NCBI GenBank assembly: GCA_900239685.1
Contig: OENT01000262.1
Coordinates: 1 to 64,000 of the forward strand
DNA from: Rotaria macrura
Taxonomy: Eukaryota; Rotifera; Eurotatoria; Philodinida; Philodinidae
DNA length: 64,000 nt
Direction of reading: 5' to 3'
Shown here: one piece after another, positions 27,881 through 38,549 of the stretch
Position numbering within the stretch: position 1 is the stretch's first letter
How the letters are laid out: each line of letters opens with the position of its first letter
Made by a program: the position numbers and the translations under genes
Notes under the pieces: model-generated
What the model was told of the DNA's origin: nothing
The model's database searches: none
The model's input: only the letters and a program-made list of their open reading frames with translations

Positions 27881-28300
27881 ATGGCCTCCTTTGTACCACA
27901 ATGCATCAAAACAATTATTAAAAGTCTTCAAGATAAAGTGCGAATAATAAAAGTTGAAAGTTATGCTTTAAGCTACGCTTATCAGGACCAACGAACCCCA
28001 TGGTATGCTAAACTAATGATCATAATTACACTTGGCTATCTTTTGAGTCCAATTGATCTGATACCAGATTTTATACCTATTTTAGGGTATTTAGATGATC
28101 TTGTTATTGTTCCTTTATTAATTCTATTATCGATTAAATTAATACCAAAAAACGTTTTGAAGGAATGTCGTGAAAAGGCGCGAGATGACTTCAGTGCCAC
28201 TGGAAAACGCAACAAAACAGCTTGGTGTTTCACTGTTCTAATTGTATTATTCTATGCAGTTATTGTTTACATCATCATTGACAAAATATTCATCTCATAA
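27881..28300 (+). CDS. DUF1232 / YkvA-like membrane protein, intronless
   Basis: The 139-residue product carries the DUF1232 (YkvA-type) core at about residues 40-90: TPWYAKLMIII, then GYLLSPIDLIPDFIPILGYLDDL, with the family's typical SPIDLIPD and LGYLDD words. A second hydrophobic segment at about 117-137 suggests two or more membrane passes and a small integral membrane protein. The biochemical function of the family is not established. DUF1232 proteins are mostly bacterial, with some in plants and protists, so an intronless copy here is a candidate for horizontal acquisition; I cannot test that without a tree. A poly(A) signal (AATAAA at 28313) lies just past the stop, which supports a eukaryotic transcription unit. 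The start ATG is the first in the frame. Confidence 0.82.
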   Translation: MASFVPQCIKTIIKSLQDKVRIIKVESYALSYAYQDQRTPWYAKLMIIITLGYLLSPIDLIPDFIPILGYLDDLVIVPLLILLSIKLIPKNVLKECREKARDDFSATGKRNKTAWCFTVLIVLFYAVIVYIIIDKIFIS

Positions 28301-29972
28301 GTAATGTTGTCCAATAAACGACAGAAACTCGCTCATTTTCACTCAAAAGAATACTATTACATAATACATCTTTTTTTCCTATGTATCCCATTCATAATTT
28401 ATCGTCCTTCATCTCTTGTAAACTGTTAAACATACGCTTTGGGACATTTATTTTTTGCTAAATTTTATCTTATTTTGCAATATATTAATCATAAAAGCAA
28501 AAGAAAAGTAAGCTTTACGTCTTATCATTTTTACTGATAAGTCTTTTTCTTATTTTATTCATTGATTAAATTGAATTTTCTACAGGATGAAAACTTACGA
28601 AGGGAATTGCGAAGATGAAATACGTATAGCGTGATTTTGATGTTTCAAAGCAAGAGTGATCGATTCGAATATTGCTTTTGAAATTTCTGCAAGATCACAT
28701 TTAATATGTTATGCTCTGGCACTCGCCAAGCATATGAACGGTGATTGTTTTACGGGAGACGTATGAAATATCAAGATTTCCATGTTGATATTCATGCGTT
28801 TCAAGTGATCCATGAATGTCTCTGTTTAACATACTTGAAGTACTGTGAATTTTCAACGATAATGCAACTGGGAACGTAAAATTCAATCTATATTATTTCG
28901 TGTATGATTTGAACAATTCAACGGTAATTTCATATTAATTCTAATAAGGAAACGAAGAACAGAGTTCCATTGATTTTAAAGACTCACTGAATTCTATCGC
29001 AGTTCAGTCACGTGTAATTTCCCTTTTTTTTTCCTAAGATTCCCATTAAATTATATTGATATGAACGTTTTGCTCTTTGCACTCTTCATCGTAAAATAAA
29101 CGAGCCGCAATATCGATACATTTCTTCAGGACAACATTTCCGGTGGTATTTCCATACGAGACGTCTAGGACCTTGAAGTTATGCTTATGATTATTCTCTC
29201 CCTGTTCTTGAGATGTTTATTTAGATGTCTTCAATCAGTATGTGTCACTGACCTCATTGTACTAATCGACTATCTGTATTTGACAAACGATCGCGATCTT
29301 TAATTAATTTACATAACATCTAAACACCTCGTTGACAGTAATGATCTGAAGAGATTGGAGCGAATGACCTGAAATTCAGCAGAAAAAGAAGAAACTCTAT
29401 CTCATCTCGATGAAGTTAAACGAGAAACGAGCAAGTATATTTATATGGAATCATTTGATTGATAAAATAAATGACATTCATATTCGTTTATGTTCTATAC
29501 GATATTTTAATATAAATGAATCGACATGGTAAATAACGATTATCCTATAGCATGTATGAACATGCGTCCCTAGTCAATAAAAACATAAATAATACCATGT
29601 TAACTTTGTGGCGCTATTTTTATGCATTATGTTGGATCGATCAATGGTACTTTCGATGTATATCAATTATTTTATGTCGTTGAAACTATGTTCAAAGTTC
29701 CACTGTTCTTGTTGAGAAAGTCAACAAATTTTGTTTTTCAATAACTTTGAAGTTACTACTGTTTGTAGATTATGTAAATCATTTTGATAACAAAACTTCT
29801 ATTAGAAATGAATTAATTATATAACCTAATTGGCTCGTTCACTTGCCATTGTTTTCTTATATTCGAGAAACTAGCTGAGATCGGTTATATAAAATGATTA
29901 ATTTCAATTACAAAAACTAAGATGAAAGTAAAAAATGGCGAACACAGAAAAAAACGGAAAAAATGTCGAAAA
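28301..29972. other. Gap after the DUF1232 gene
   Basis: AT-rich sequence with the 3' end of the DUF1232 transcript at its start. I see no coding exon, RNA gene or repeat structure until the short inverted-repeat element at 29975. Confidence 0.6.
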
Positions 29973-29974
29973 TA

Positions 29975-30137
29975 GGGGTGTCAGAGTATCAGTTCCCAAG
30001 GAACGAGAACGCATCTCAAACTGCATTTTTAACCATTATTCCAGTACAGCAACATTGACATATTTTTTTTCTAACGGTTTTATGAGTTTGTGTTCTGCGT
30101 TACCCGATCTTGGAGCGGAACTCAAAAGTGACACCCC
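29975..30137. mobile_element. Short TA-flanked inverted-repeat element (MITE-like)
   Basis: This segment of 163 bases starts with GGGGTGTCA and ends with its reverse complement TGACACCCC. TA dinucleotides flank both sides (29973-29974 and 30138-30139). Further in, both ends carry AGTTCC and then AACGC at similar spacing, so the inverted similarity extends beyond the nine perfect bases. The TA duplication suggests mobilisation by a Tc1/mariner-type transposase. The open frame at 29935-30183 runs through it and is a by-product. Family assignment is inference. Confidence 0.6.
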
Positions 30138-30139
30138 TA

Positions 30140-30793
30140 ACTCGAGGGATTATTTAGATGTAAATAAACGTTTTAATCTATGAGAAAACAGAACAGATTT
30201 TTAATGAATCCTAGACTCACGTGATATTATCGGCAATAATGAAAATAATCATAAGGTGAAGTAAATGTACAAAGAAAATTAACGAGAATGTGTCGAATCA
30301 AATGAATCGAAATAAGAAACGGATTCATTCGTAAAGTATTATTCAATTGATGATTCATTAGAAAAACAGTTAGTTTAATTCAATTTTCACTTTCTGTTTT
30401 GATCATGAGTTGATATGAAACCAATTACAAAAAAATGAAAGATTGTCATTCAACAAAAATACTCTTCTATTCTACATAAATTCAGAGTTAAATCTTCCGC
30501 TCTTTTAATTATCATAAGAAATAGATATCTCTATCGAATATGTAAACATATCACTAAGCATTATAAGTATTACAAATGTAATCACTTTACCAGTGGTTAA
30601 ATACAATGTATTGATTTCTAATTTTTTGGACTAGGAATTTCTGACACCGCAAAACCCGTTCTGCACCTGAAAAATTGTAATAGCTCCTTTTTGTTGGATG
30701 TTTCCCATCGCTTGTGAAATTCATACAGATATTAATGGGAATAATAATTCTCAAATACTGAGAAAACATCTTATTCATTACAAAACAATCACT
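30140..30793. other. 3' flank of the ART-like gene
   Basis: No recognisable gene. A 63-codon frame at 30587-30778 on the minus strand lies just downstream of the next gene's stop and has no supporting motif. Confidence 0.6.
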
Positions 30794-31741
30794 TTATTGA
30801 AAGACTCGAATAAGTAGTCCATACGGTACGATCGATGATCGTACTTCAGTAAAGTATTCAATTTCACTGTTAGGAATAATAGGACATATGCGTTTCTCAC
30901 CGGCGTCTATTGTTTCAGCTTGAATCGTATACGTGCCAGGTTGTTGACGACATTGCAGTACAACTTTCGCTTTATACGAGTGTCCTTTGCTTGAAACAAA
31001 TGGCGTCGATGCACTGTAAATACTATTGCTCGAATAAGCAATGGTTGGAGACGTATATACATGAAATTTCTTCGGAATATGACCCGGACGTATTTCAATG
31101 ATATTTCCACTCATACATTGATCTCCTGGAAGAAGAAACTGATGATGTTCAATAATGGATTTCGCAGCTAAAGGACTTGTACCATGGAAGCTAACAACCC
31201 ATTTTCTCCATATCTGCTCAACTTCTGCTTGTGCCTCATCAACATAAAGTCCAAAACGGACCCAGCCGCGCGGAATAACATACTTGGTACCACCTTTTAT
31301 AAAAAAATCGTTGCCACTAGCTGGATAACATTTTTCACAGTAACATCGATTTTGTTTTCTATTGAAGAGCTTTTTTGACAATTCCATGGAAAGCATAAAT
31401 TCGAGACATAGCTTGAAGTAACTACAAGGTTGAATATTTACTATAGTTGAAGAGCGAGCTCGATTCGCAGACGAACGTGCCGCTAGATCCAAGTTATTGC
31501 GATTTCTTTCAACATGTGAACGATCATTTGGTTCATGTGTTGAACTGGTTGATCGTTCAGCTGTAGAGTTAGAATTCGAAATTGTTTGCCTTGATCTGAC
31601 AGGCGAAGACCTTATATTTATTGGCGATTGATCAGGCAAAAATAATCTCGAACATTCACACTTAACGCAATAGGCAGTTTCAGTTAATGACGGTTGAACG
31701 AAGAATTTATTAGATTTGCAGTTAGCACACTTGTAATACAT
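30794..31741 (-). CDS. Zinc-ribbon protein with PARP-like (ADP-ribosyltransferase-like) C-terminal domain
   Basis: A single uninterrupted frame of 315 residues. The N-terminus has a zinc-ribbon pattern (C5-x2-C8 ... C25-x2-C28). Residues 35-105 are Ser/Arg/Asn-rich and probably disordered. A C-x-C-x2-C motif (133, 135, 138) precedes the C-terminal domain at about 155-315. That domain has FHGTSP (His186), TSPTIAYSSNSIYS (Tyr236/Tyr242) and, near the end, SEIEYFTEVRSSIVPYGLL (Glu293/Glu295). The order His, Tyr, Glu and the E-x-x-x...PYGLLI ending resemble the H-Y-E triad and last strand of PARP-type ADP-ribosyltransferases. This is pattern inference, not a database match. No signal peptide or membrane segment is visible. 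A paralogue lies at 34060-35760 on the other strand. Confidence is high that it is a gene and moderate for the function. Confidence 0.65.
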   Translation of the reverse strand: MYYKCANCKSNKFFVQPSLTETAYCVKCECSRLFLPDQSPINIRSSPVRSRQTISNSNSTAERSTSSTHEPNDRSHVERNRNNLDLAARSSANRARSSTIVNIQPCSYFKLCLEFMLSMELSKKLFNRKQNRCYCEKCYPASGNDFFIKGGTKYVIPRGWVRFGLYVDEAQAEVEQIWRKWVVSFHGTSPLAAKSIIEHHQFLLPGDQCMSGNIIEIRPGHIPKKFHVYTSPTIAYSSNSIYSASTPFVSSKGHSYKAKVVLQCRQQPGTYTIQAETIDAGEKRICPIIPNSEIEYFTEVRSSIVPYGLLIRVFQ

Positions 31742-34059
31742 GATTTAAGAACTAAATAAATAAATAAATAAATATTGCTAATCAGTGCATAAAAATATCT
31801 CGATAGAATTGCAGTGGTAGATGGCTAGTCGTACTGTTGCTATTTGGTTGTTTTGCAGTTTTCTATCAGTCACAATTCATCAAGCAAGAATACTCATTTC
31901 ATATAGATTTCTTTCAATGTCTTGTAATTTGCTGTCAGAGAACTGACTATTAAAATAGAGATAGAAAACTAGCTACAGTAAAACTTTCGTATAGTGAGCA
32001 CCCGACGGATCTTTCAAAAATGTCAATAATACGAAGATGTTCACTTTTGCAAGGTTTTCATTTTTGAGAGTTTTCCGATTCTTTTTTGTCAAATCAGTTC
32101 TACAGCTTCTAAAGTGTATCTCACTTTCTTGCTCGAGTTTGCATCACATGGAAACATCTTGTGATTAGCTTGACTACTCAATTCCTGCGAATCCGTTTAA
32201 TTTTTATCATTCATTTTTGAAATACCTAATTTTGCTTCATATGTTCACGATTGAATGAGCTTATTCCTTCTCTCTTAATTGTCTTTCCATCGAAGAGTAT
32301 CTAACTGACTAATTTATTCAGTGCACAGTATTACGAGTCGCTCTGTGAAAGAGAAAATTGAATGTTTCAACTGTGTTGTGTTCATCTGGCAGGATATTCG
32401 AAGTGTTATTTCGATTTCATTTACCATTTTACAATAAGTTTTATTTTCTTATTATCATTGAAAACAAATTCATTAATTTACAAACTTTTCGAAAGTATCT
32501 GCTTTCTTCTTCAATGCATTTCAGCGATAAATTTTACAACAGAACAAATCGACAATTTTCTTGTTGCTTTCTCTTCACTTATGATTCTTTATTAGTATTC
32601 GACGAGACTATTTGAAGTTCATTGTCTTTCTTTATCAGTAATAAAGACAGATAAGCGAAGAAAAAGCAAATTGTCGTATTGTGCGTCGAAATTATATTGT
32701 TACAATATGCTGAAAAAGAAAGACAATACTTTGGATATGTTTGTAAATAAATGAATTGTTTTTAAATGATAATAATAATAATAATTAAAATTTTCATAGC
32801 AGAGTAATTCAAATTGGAACGATAATGGAATGTCTCAAAATCTGAAAGCGAAATATTTTAGACGACAAAACTACAGAAACTGGGTGTCTAGAAAGAGAAA
32901 ATTCTACAAGACAAGATTTAACCTACGACATTAGATTTCTCAATATTGTCACATGCAACCTTTTTTGATTTTTGTACTACAAATATTTTTGAGCAAATCT
33001 TGTCACAGCACCGTTAATGTCATGAAATCAGGCGACTGTCCACTTTCAAGAGGTTTTTCGATAACGGAGAAACCAGAAAAACTATCCATTCGTGTGAAGT
33101 TCATTTCCAACAAAAATTCTCAAAACGGATTTTTCTAATTCAAAATTCAACTCTTCAAAATGACTTTTGAAAGCTAATTATATAGTTCTTCAACATCGAT
33201 TTTAACTATGCAACTTCGACACTACTGCAATAAAAAAATCTAGCTCAATACATATGGGAATATTAGACATGGGTTTGGGAAAATTATTGAAATGATCTAA
33301 CAAAATTCAAATCTATTTGACAGGAAATATCAATACTTGTCGGTTTTCTGACAGAATTTCGTGTCTTCTTTTTGATCTTTTCGTGTGAGTAACTCTAATA
33401 GCATATAAGATGAACTAAACTCCCCAACGAGATCTTGCTAAAGGGTCATCAGTTCGTTAGATTAGTGCTCAAAAATTAAGCTTCACCAGCCTTACTTCAC
33501 ACTCAAAACATAGAAGTAAATTTGAGTAGACAGTCACTATTTGTTTCCGCAGCTTCAGCGATTCGTTAACAACTACTGGCAATCTTTAAAATCTGTTGCA
33601 ATTCCAAAGAGTACATGTTTGATATAAATAAACAGTTGGCAAGTATTTAAATATCGAGAAGCATGCTTCAAATAGCTTTGATAGAAAGAAACAATCACAA
33701 TTCATCGAAAAAAAATCTTCTACAGAAACTAAAATTAATCTTTTTTTCGAGTCATTTGCTGGCCTCATATGTTGTACAACAATGTTGGTTACATACTTTC
33801 AAGAAAGTAAAGAACAAAAATTCTTTTTAACAACCCGAAATTCTTATGGTATAACTGGTTTCGTTAGAGTTTATTGCAAAAAACTAAAATGGATTCAAAA
33901 AAATACATCATATACTGACGGGAGTGTTCGGTTGTTTTTGTAGCAGACGAACTCTTGAATTATACGAAATCACGTGTTCTTCATCAAGTCCGTTGATAAG
34001 AAAAGCGTGTAGTCAGAAGTAAGACATTTGCTTATCAAACTTACCAACTACTTACAACC
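31742..34059. other. Region between the two divergent ART-like genes
   Basis: This shared upstream region contains an AAAT microsatellite at 31753-31774, a pogo/Tigger-like terminal-repeat remnant near 31973-32060, and an AAT run near 32767-32786. Short open frames at 32358-32615 and 32953-33138 have no recognisable features. No exon could be phased onto either neighbour. Confidence 0.5.
31973..32060. mobile_element. Possible Tc1/pogo-type terminal-repeat remnant
   Basis: The word CAGTAAAACTTTCGTATAG is followed by TGAGCACCCGACGG, a spacer, then an imperfect reverse copy (AATACGAAG) and GTTCACTTTTGC. Terminal repeats of pogo/Tigger-type transposons commonly start CAGT...AACC-TCG-TATA...GAACACC with such internal inversion. 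Only one end is seen, so this would be a decayed solo end. Assignment is by recollection of the family pattern. Confidence 0.3.
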
Positions 34060-35760
34060 ATGCCATCCATCTATTTATTATTGACTTCAAACGTTAAAGA
34101 GTTTAGTAATGAAACTAATTTAGAGGTTCGTGATCAAAAAGACTATGGCTTTGTCACAGCAGAAGATTTTACAACAACTATACAACCGATATTCAAGACA
34201 TTTGCAACTAACGGTGATTTCTTTTACAATAAAAAACGAATTAATTACTTGCAACTAAGAATTTCTTTATCGTTCAGAGATATCAACATCAGCGCCTAAA
34301 CGTCTAAGTGGTGTAGCTATTGCTTTTATAATTTTGAGCGTTATTGGCTTTTGTATTCTTGTATGTGGTGTAGGCATCTACATTTATAGACGATGGAAAC
34401 AGGGTAATTATTATTTTCGTGTGTGTCTGTTGCGCAAAACTCATAAAATAATGTAAACTGAAGAATAACGGATGACTCAAGGATAAAGTCAGTCGAAGCG
34501 TAGAAAATCGTTCACTGTAGAGAAAAAAGTACACAAATAATGACCACAGTCGATATGGTCAATCAACAAGATATAGTTTCCATTTGATACTGATATCTCC
34601 CATGTCACACGAACCGATCGAAAACCGTCGGTTAATTTTGGTTAGTTTTGTAACCGACGATTAACCGCGGTTATTTCCTTTGTTCTCAAGGTTTTGCAGC
34701 GTAAAAACCGACGATTAACCACTGTTAACCTCCAAGTTGACTGGAAAAATATCGTTCCGAACTGCTAACATCTCTGGTCAACCGGCAGGTTACCCATCGG
34801 TTTTTACGCTGTAAAGCCTTGAGAACAAAGGAAATGACCGCGGCTTATCATCGGTTACTAACATAATCGAAATTAATCGACGTTTTTCGATTTGTTCGAG
34901 TGACATGGGCTATTTTAAATGTAATAATGCAACCACTATTGTTCTTTTTTTTAAGAAAAATCAACATCAGCAACACCGACATCTCCAATCACACCCGATA
35001 CTCCAGTAGAGCCAGTAGTGCCAGTCCGAAGACCTGTTCATGTTTTTCAGTTAGTATATCTCTAATTGCACTAGATTTGTTTATTGCTTACCCTATAGAT
35101 TTAAATCTACATTAAAATCATCTCTCTTTAAGTGCTGAACGCCCAAAACCTGTAGTGCCTGCTCCACAGTTTCAATGTCGAAAGCGTCTATGTAAAGACT
35201 ATGTCAAACAATTAAGAATTCTAGAAGGATATTTCAACGAGCAGTACGATAAATGTTTCTGCAGAAAATGTCATGATTCTTCTAGAATGGATATAAAATG
35301 TGGAAATTACTGTACACCATTTCATGGTTGGATTCGGCTCGGTCTTCGTCCAAATAAAGCGCATGCAAGTCCATTGAAAGTTTTCAAAGAATGGAAAACA
35401 TGCTACTATGGAACATCACCAAAGTGTTTGCCATTAATTTTACGCCATCGATTTATTCCATTCGATAACGACAAACTAGCCGATAACACTGTCTACAAAA
35501 GTGGCCATCCCGATCCTACCCATTGTACCACTTGTCCTTCACTTGCCTACGCCAGTCAAAAGAAATTTACTCTTCTATCGAATTTTACAGCTGCAGATGG
35601 TAACAACTACCTGGTTCGAATTGTGCTACAATGCAAACAGAAGCCCGATACATTTATTGTCAAGGGAGATGCGACATCACCTGACAATGTTGAATGGATT
35701 ACAAAAGCACGAGCTACGATTGTTCCATTTGGTTTACTCATAAAGTTACAGAAGATTTGA
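34060..35760 (+). CDS. Single-pass membrane protein with PARP-like C-terminal domain, four exons
   Basis: Exons 34060-34213, 34278-34403, 34956-35049 and 35133-35760 join in phase through GT...AG introns (64, 552 and 83 bases) into 333 residues. Residues 1-60 carry an N-x-T site (Asn17). One membrane segment lies at about 62-88 and is followed by RRWK, implying N-out/C-in topology. A Pro/Thr/Val-rich linker spans about 95-140, and the C-terminal domain covers about 160-333. That domain is a clear paralogue of the protein at 30794-31741: C-x-C-x2-C (166, 168, 171), GWIRLGL, GTSP, PSLAYAS, then EW with IVPFGLLIKL at the end. The His of HGT is Tyr217 here (YYGTSP), so activity is doubtful or altered. 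The protein may be a cell-surface sensor with an inner ART-like module; this is inference. No cleavable signal peptide is seen, so an earlier exon may be missing. Confidence 0.65.
34599..34909. mobile_element. Fold-back inverted-repeat element inside an intron
   Basis: Within intron 2 of the membrane ART-like gene, about 125 bases from 34599 recur inverted up to 34909, separated by about 55 bases. Both arms begin CCCATGTCAC and share words such as CCGCGGT, TTTCCTTTGTTCTCAAGG and CAGCGTAAAAACCGA. The left arm also contains ACCGACGATTAACC twice (near 34652 and 34710). The structure would fold into a long hairpin. I find no convincing target-site duplication and no coding capacity, so it is a non-autonomous DNA element of unknown family. 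The arms differ at a noticeable minority of positions, so it is not fresh. Confidence 0.8.
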
Positions 35761-36220
35761 ATATCTATTGAAACATAGAAAAGTTTGCATTAATAATTGA
35801 TCTGATTATTAGTGCTAAAAATGTACTGTTCAATTCATTTTATGTAACAGAATTCAGATTAAGTATTTATAGGAAATCCTTCAGTAAGATGAGTTGTATG
35901 AATAAAATTTCATCTTTGATCGATGTCTTTTTTTTTACCTAGAATGCGTCTATTTAAATAATCTACACCTCTTTTTCACACGTTTCCTTGGGGTGGCCGC
36001 CATAAACTTGCACACGTAACGTCAAGAAAAGAATAATTGTAATCTATTTTTTTTCGAAAAGCTTTACAAATACTTTTTTTCGGGTAATATCATATTCCTC
36101 TTTTGACTAGTTCTCCATTAAAAGAGCGTAATTAATCGACTTCTTCGCTCTATCATAAATATCAGATGACAAATCCGAGAAGCTTCAATCATTTCCATTT
36201 GGCAAGAATACCGTCAAAGT
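35761..36220. other. Short intergenic region before the GH43-EGF gene
   Basis: It begins with the 3' flank of the membrane ART-like gene (AATAAA near 35900) and ends at the GH43-EGF start. No other feature is recognised. Confidence 0.7.
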
Positions 36221-38008
36221 ATGAGACAAATTTCGTTGATATTTTTCATCTGTCTGCTGCTTGCCATCGAATCCAAAAGTCATGATAAAATAACAGGTTA
36301 GTTTAAAAAATATTCTATTCTATATTTTATTATACTTTAGTAATAAGAAACTGTTTCCATCCTGCAATTTGTGTCCAGATGTATCGAACTCACGTGTAAC
36401 AACGGTCACTGTATTGAAACAGCTCAAGATGCGAACTGCACGTGTGATGAAGGTTTTACTGGTAGAAATTGTGATCAGCAAACTTCAGATTTCTACCGTC
36501 GAACTCAACTTATGCCAGGACTTGCTGATCCAGATATTTTAGCAATCAACGACGACTTGTTTTATTTAACAGGCACTTCCAATGCTATGAGTTTACCAAT
36601 CTTTCAGTCAACTGATCTTATTGATTTTCAATTAAAAACTACGTATGATCCTTCGATATCTGATTCTATGTACGATTATTGTTATATTTGGGCACCTGAT
36701 CTCTCCAAACGTGGCACCGGTTACGATTTATACTTTTCGGCTCAACGTGTACTGAAAGGTACATCGTGTCCAAGAAACGGACAAGATGTTACGACGTTCT
36801 TTACAAGAGCATATGATGATGATCTTATGTTTGGTACACCAACACTTGTCGATTTTGGAAACGGAGCTCCAAAAGGAAGAATCGCAGCAGGTTGTAGTAA
36901 TGATGGATGCTTGAAGACAATACGAATCGATTCTGCTGTTGTTGGACCTGAAAATAATCGTTGGTTTTTTTATGTATGGTTCTTAGGGGGAAATAATATT
37001 GCTTCATTTCCTTTTAATTCACCAACTAGTTTGGTTGCGAATGCTGGACCCGCTTCGTTTCTCATTCATTCAAGTGAAGAAACTATCAATGAAGCACCTG
37101 AAGTATTCTGGCACGATGGAAAATATTATTTCTTCATTAGTACAGCATATTTCGATAGTCAATATTCGATGTCCTACATGATGGCATCGACTATTGCTGA
37201 TCTAACACGGCAACGTACAGTACGTGTACATTCGATAGCTCAACGGGATTCGGCAGGAAAGTTAGTTCAAAGCCATGGACATAATTCTATTGTTGTGAGA
37301 CGTGGCCAGTTCTTCAATGTATTTCATCAGGGAATTTTCGATTCTACTGGGCGTATGATCGGAAGAAGTACTTACAAACAGCGTATTGCTTTTCGATCAG
37401 ACGGATCTATTCATACATTGAACACAGTAGATATTCGCTGGACTCAACTTCCTTCGTATCGATATTCTCTTGATATAGTGAAGAAGGATGGGTCCGTCAT
37501 AGGACCGTGTATCGGGGAAGGCCGCATTGGAACAAAGCTGCGAACAACATATACCGGCGTATGTCCTGATGGCGGTAATCGACTTGTGAATAAAGGTGAT
37601 ATTGCTGCATTTCGATTATTTTATTCGAATAATGATCAATGGAGGGATTTCGCTGAGGTAAACTATGATGGCGTATCGGAGCAGTTAGCTTTTTACTTAT
37701 CAGGTGGCATACCAAAACAAGTAGCACTTCGTTGGAATGAACTCTTGACAGGCACAAGATATTCTCTAGATGTTCGACGTGCAGATGGAACTTGGATTGG
37801 TCCATGTGTCGGCGATGCAATCATAGGTACCAACATAGAATACGTTTTCGATGGAAATTGCCAAACAGCAAAGATACTTGTCGAAATCAGTGATATTTCA
37901 TATATTCGCATGTGTTCTGCTATTAATAATGGCTGGGCACAAGCAGTATGTGGAGGTGTCGCTTATGATGGAAAGACAATATATGTATCCATTACTATTC
38001 CCGAATGA
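36221..38008 (+). CDS. Secreted GH43-type glycosidase with N-terminal EGF domain, two exons
   Basis: Exon 1 (36221-36296) encodes a signal peptide (MRQISLIFFICLLLAIESKS). A 51-base intron (36297-36347) leads to exon 2 (36348-38008). The product is 578 residues. An EGF domain spans Cys37-Cys67 with all six Cys (C-x4-C-x4-C-x8-C-x-C-x8-C). The following five-bladed propeller resembles glycoside hydrolase family 43: ADPDILA (likely catalytic base Asp86), IRIDSAVV (modulating Asp220), INEAPEVFWHDGKYYFF (likely acid Glu274) and SHGHNSIV (His337). GH43 enzymes act on arabinan, xylan and related plant or microbial glycans; the substrate here is unknown. The C-terminus holds two copies of a module of about 75 residues starting YRYSLDIVKKDG and TRYSLDVRRADG. 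The next gene converges on it. AATAAA is near 38110. GH43 is rare in animals, so the EGF fusion suggests an acquired, domesticated gene. Confidence 0.85.
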
Positions 38009-38549
38009 ATGTGTTCTTTTTTTTTCATATTCATCTTACCTTAATAACACACTCTACTCAATTAAAAGTTCTATGCATTCCTATAAATTCATTCTATTCA
38101 TTGTAAGCAAAAATAAATAATTAACGGAGATCTTGCTTCCTTCGTTCTTCGCTTAACATCTCCTGAAACATAAATTCGTCGACTTCGAAAATCTAAAAGT
38201 GACTCTAGCCAAGATTCAATCGAAAGAGTATATCGAGTTTGTGCAACATTATTTATATCAAGTAATAAAACTTATAAATAAAATTTTTGTAGCGTCGATT
38301 TACGCCGACAATGATATGTGAGAAACGTTTAGATTGTTCCCAACTATCAAGATCTTTCTGCATGTATAAAAAAATCATGCATATTCATTTCAGAGATATG
38401 GCATCCCTCACATCATGTTTTTATGATAATAAATATTCAAATGAATTCCTCTGGAATACACATGCAAAAAAAACTATTCAGTGAAAAATGAAATAATTAA
38501 ATTTGGACAACGTCGATTTCAGTTATTTACTTCCAACGAAATGAATTGG
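38009..38549. other. Gap between convergent genes
   Basis: This is the shared 3' region of the GH43-EGF gene (plus) and the S1/P1 nuclease gene (minus). It has no open frame of interest and no repeat. Confidence 0.7.

Noticed and set aside
29935-30183. 82-codon frame beginning MANTEKNGKN
   Set aside because: It reads through both ends of the short TA-flanked element and has no domain.
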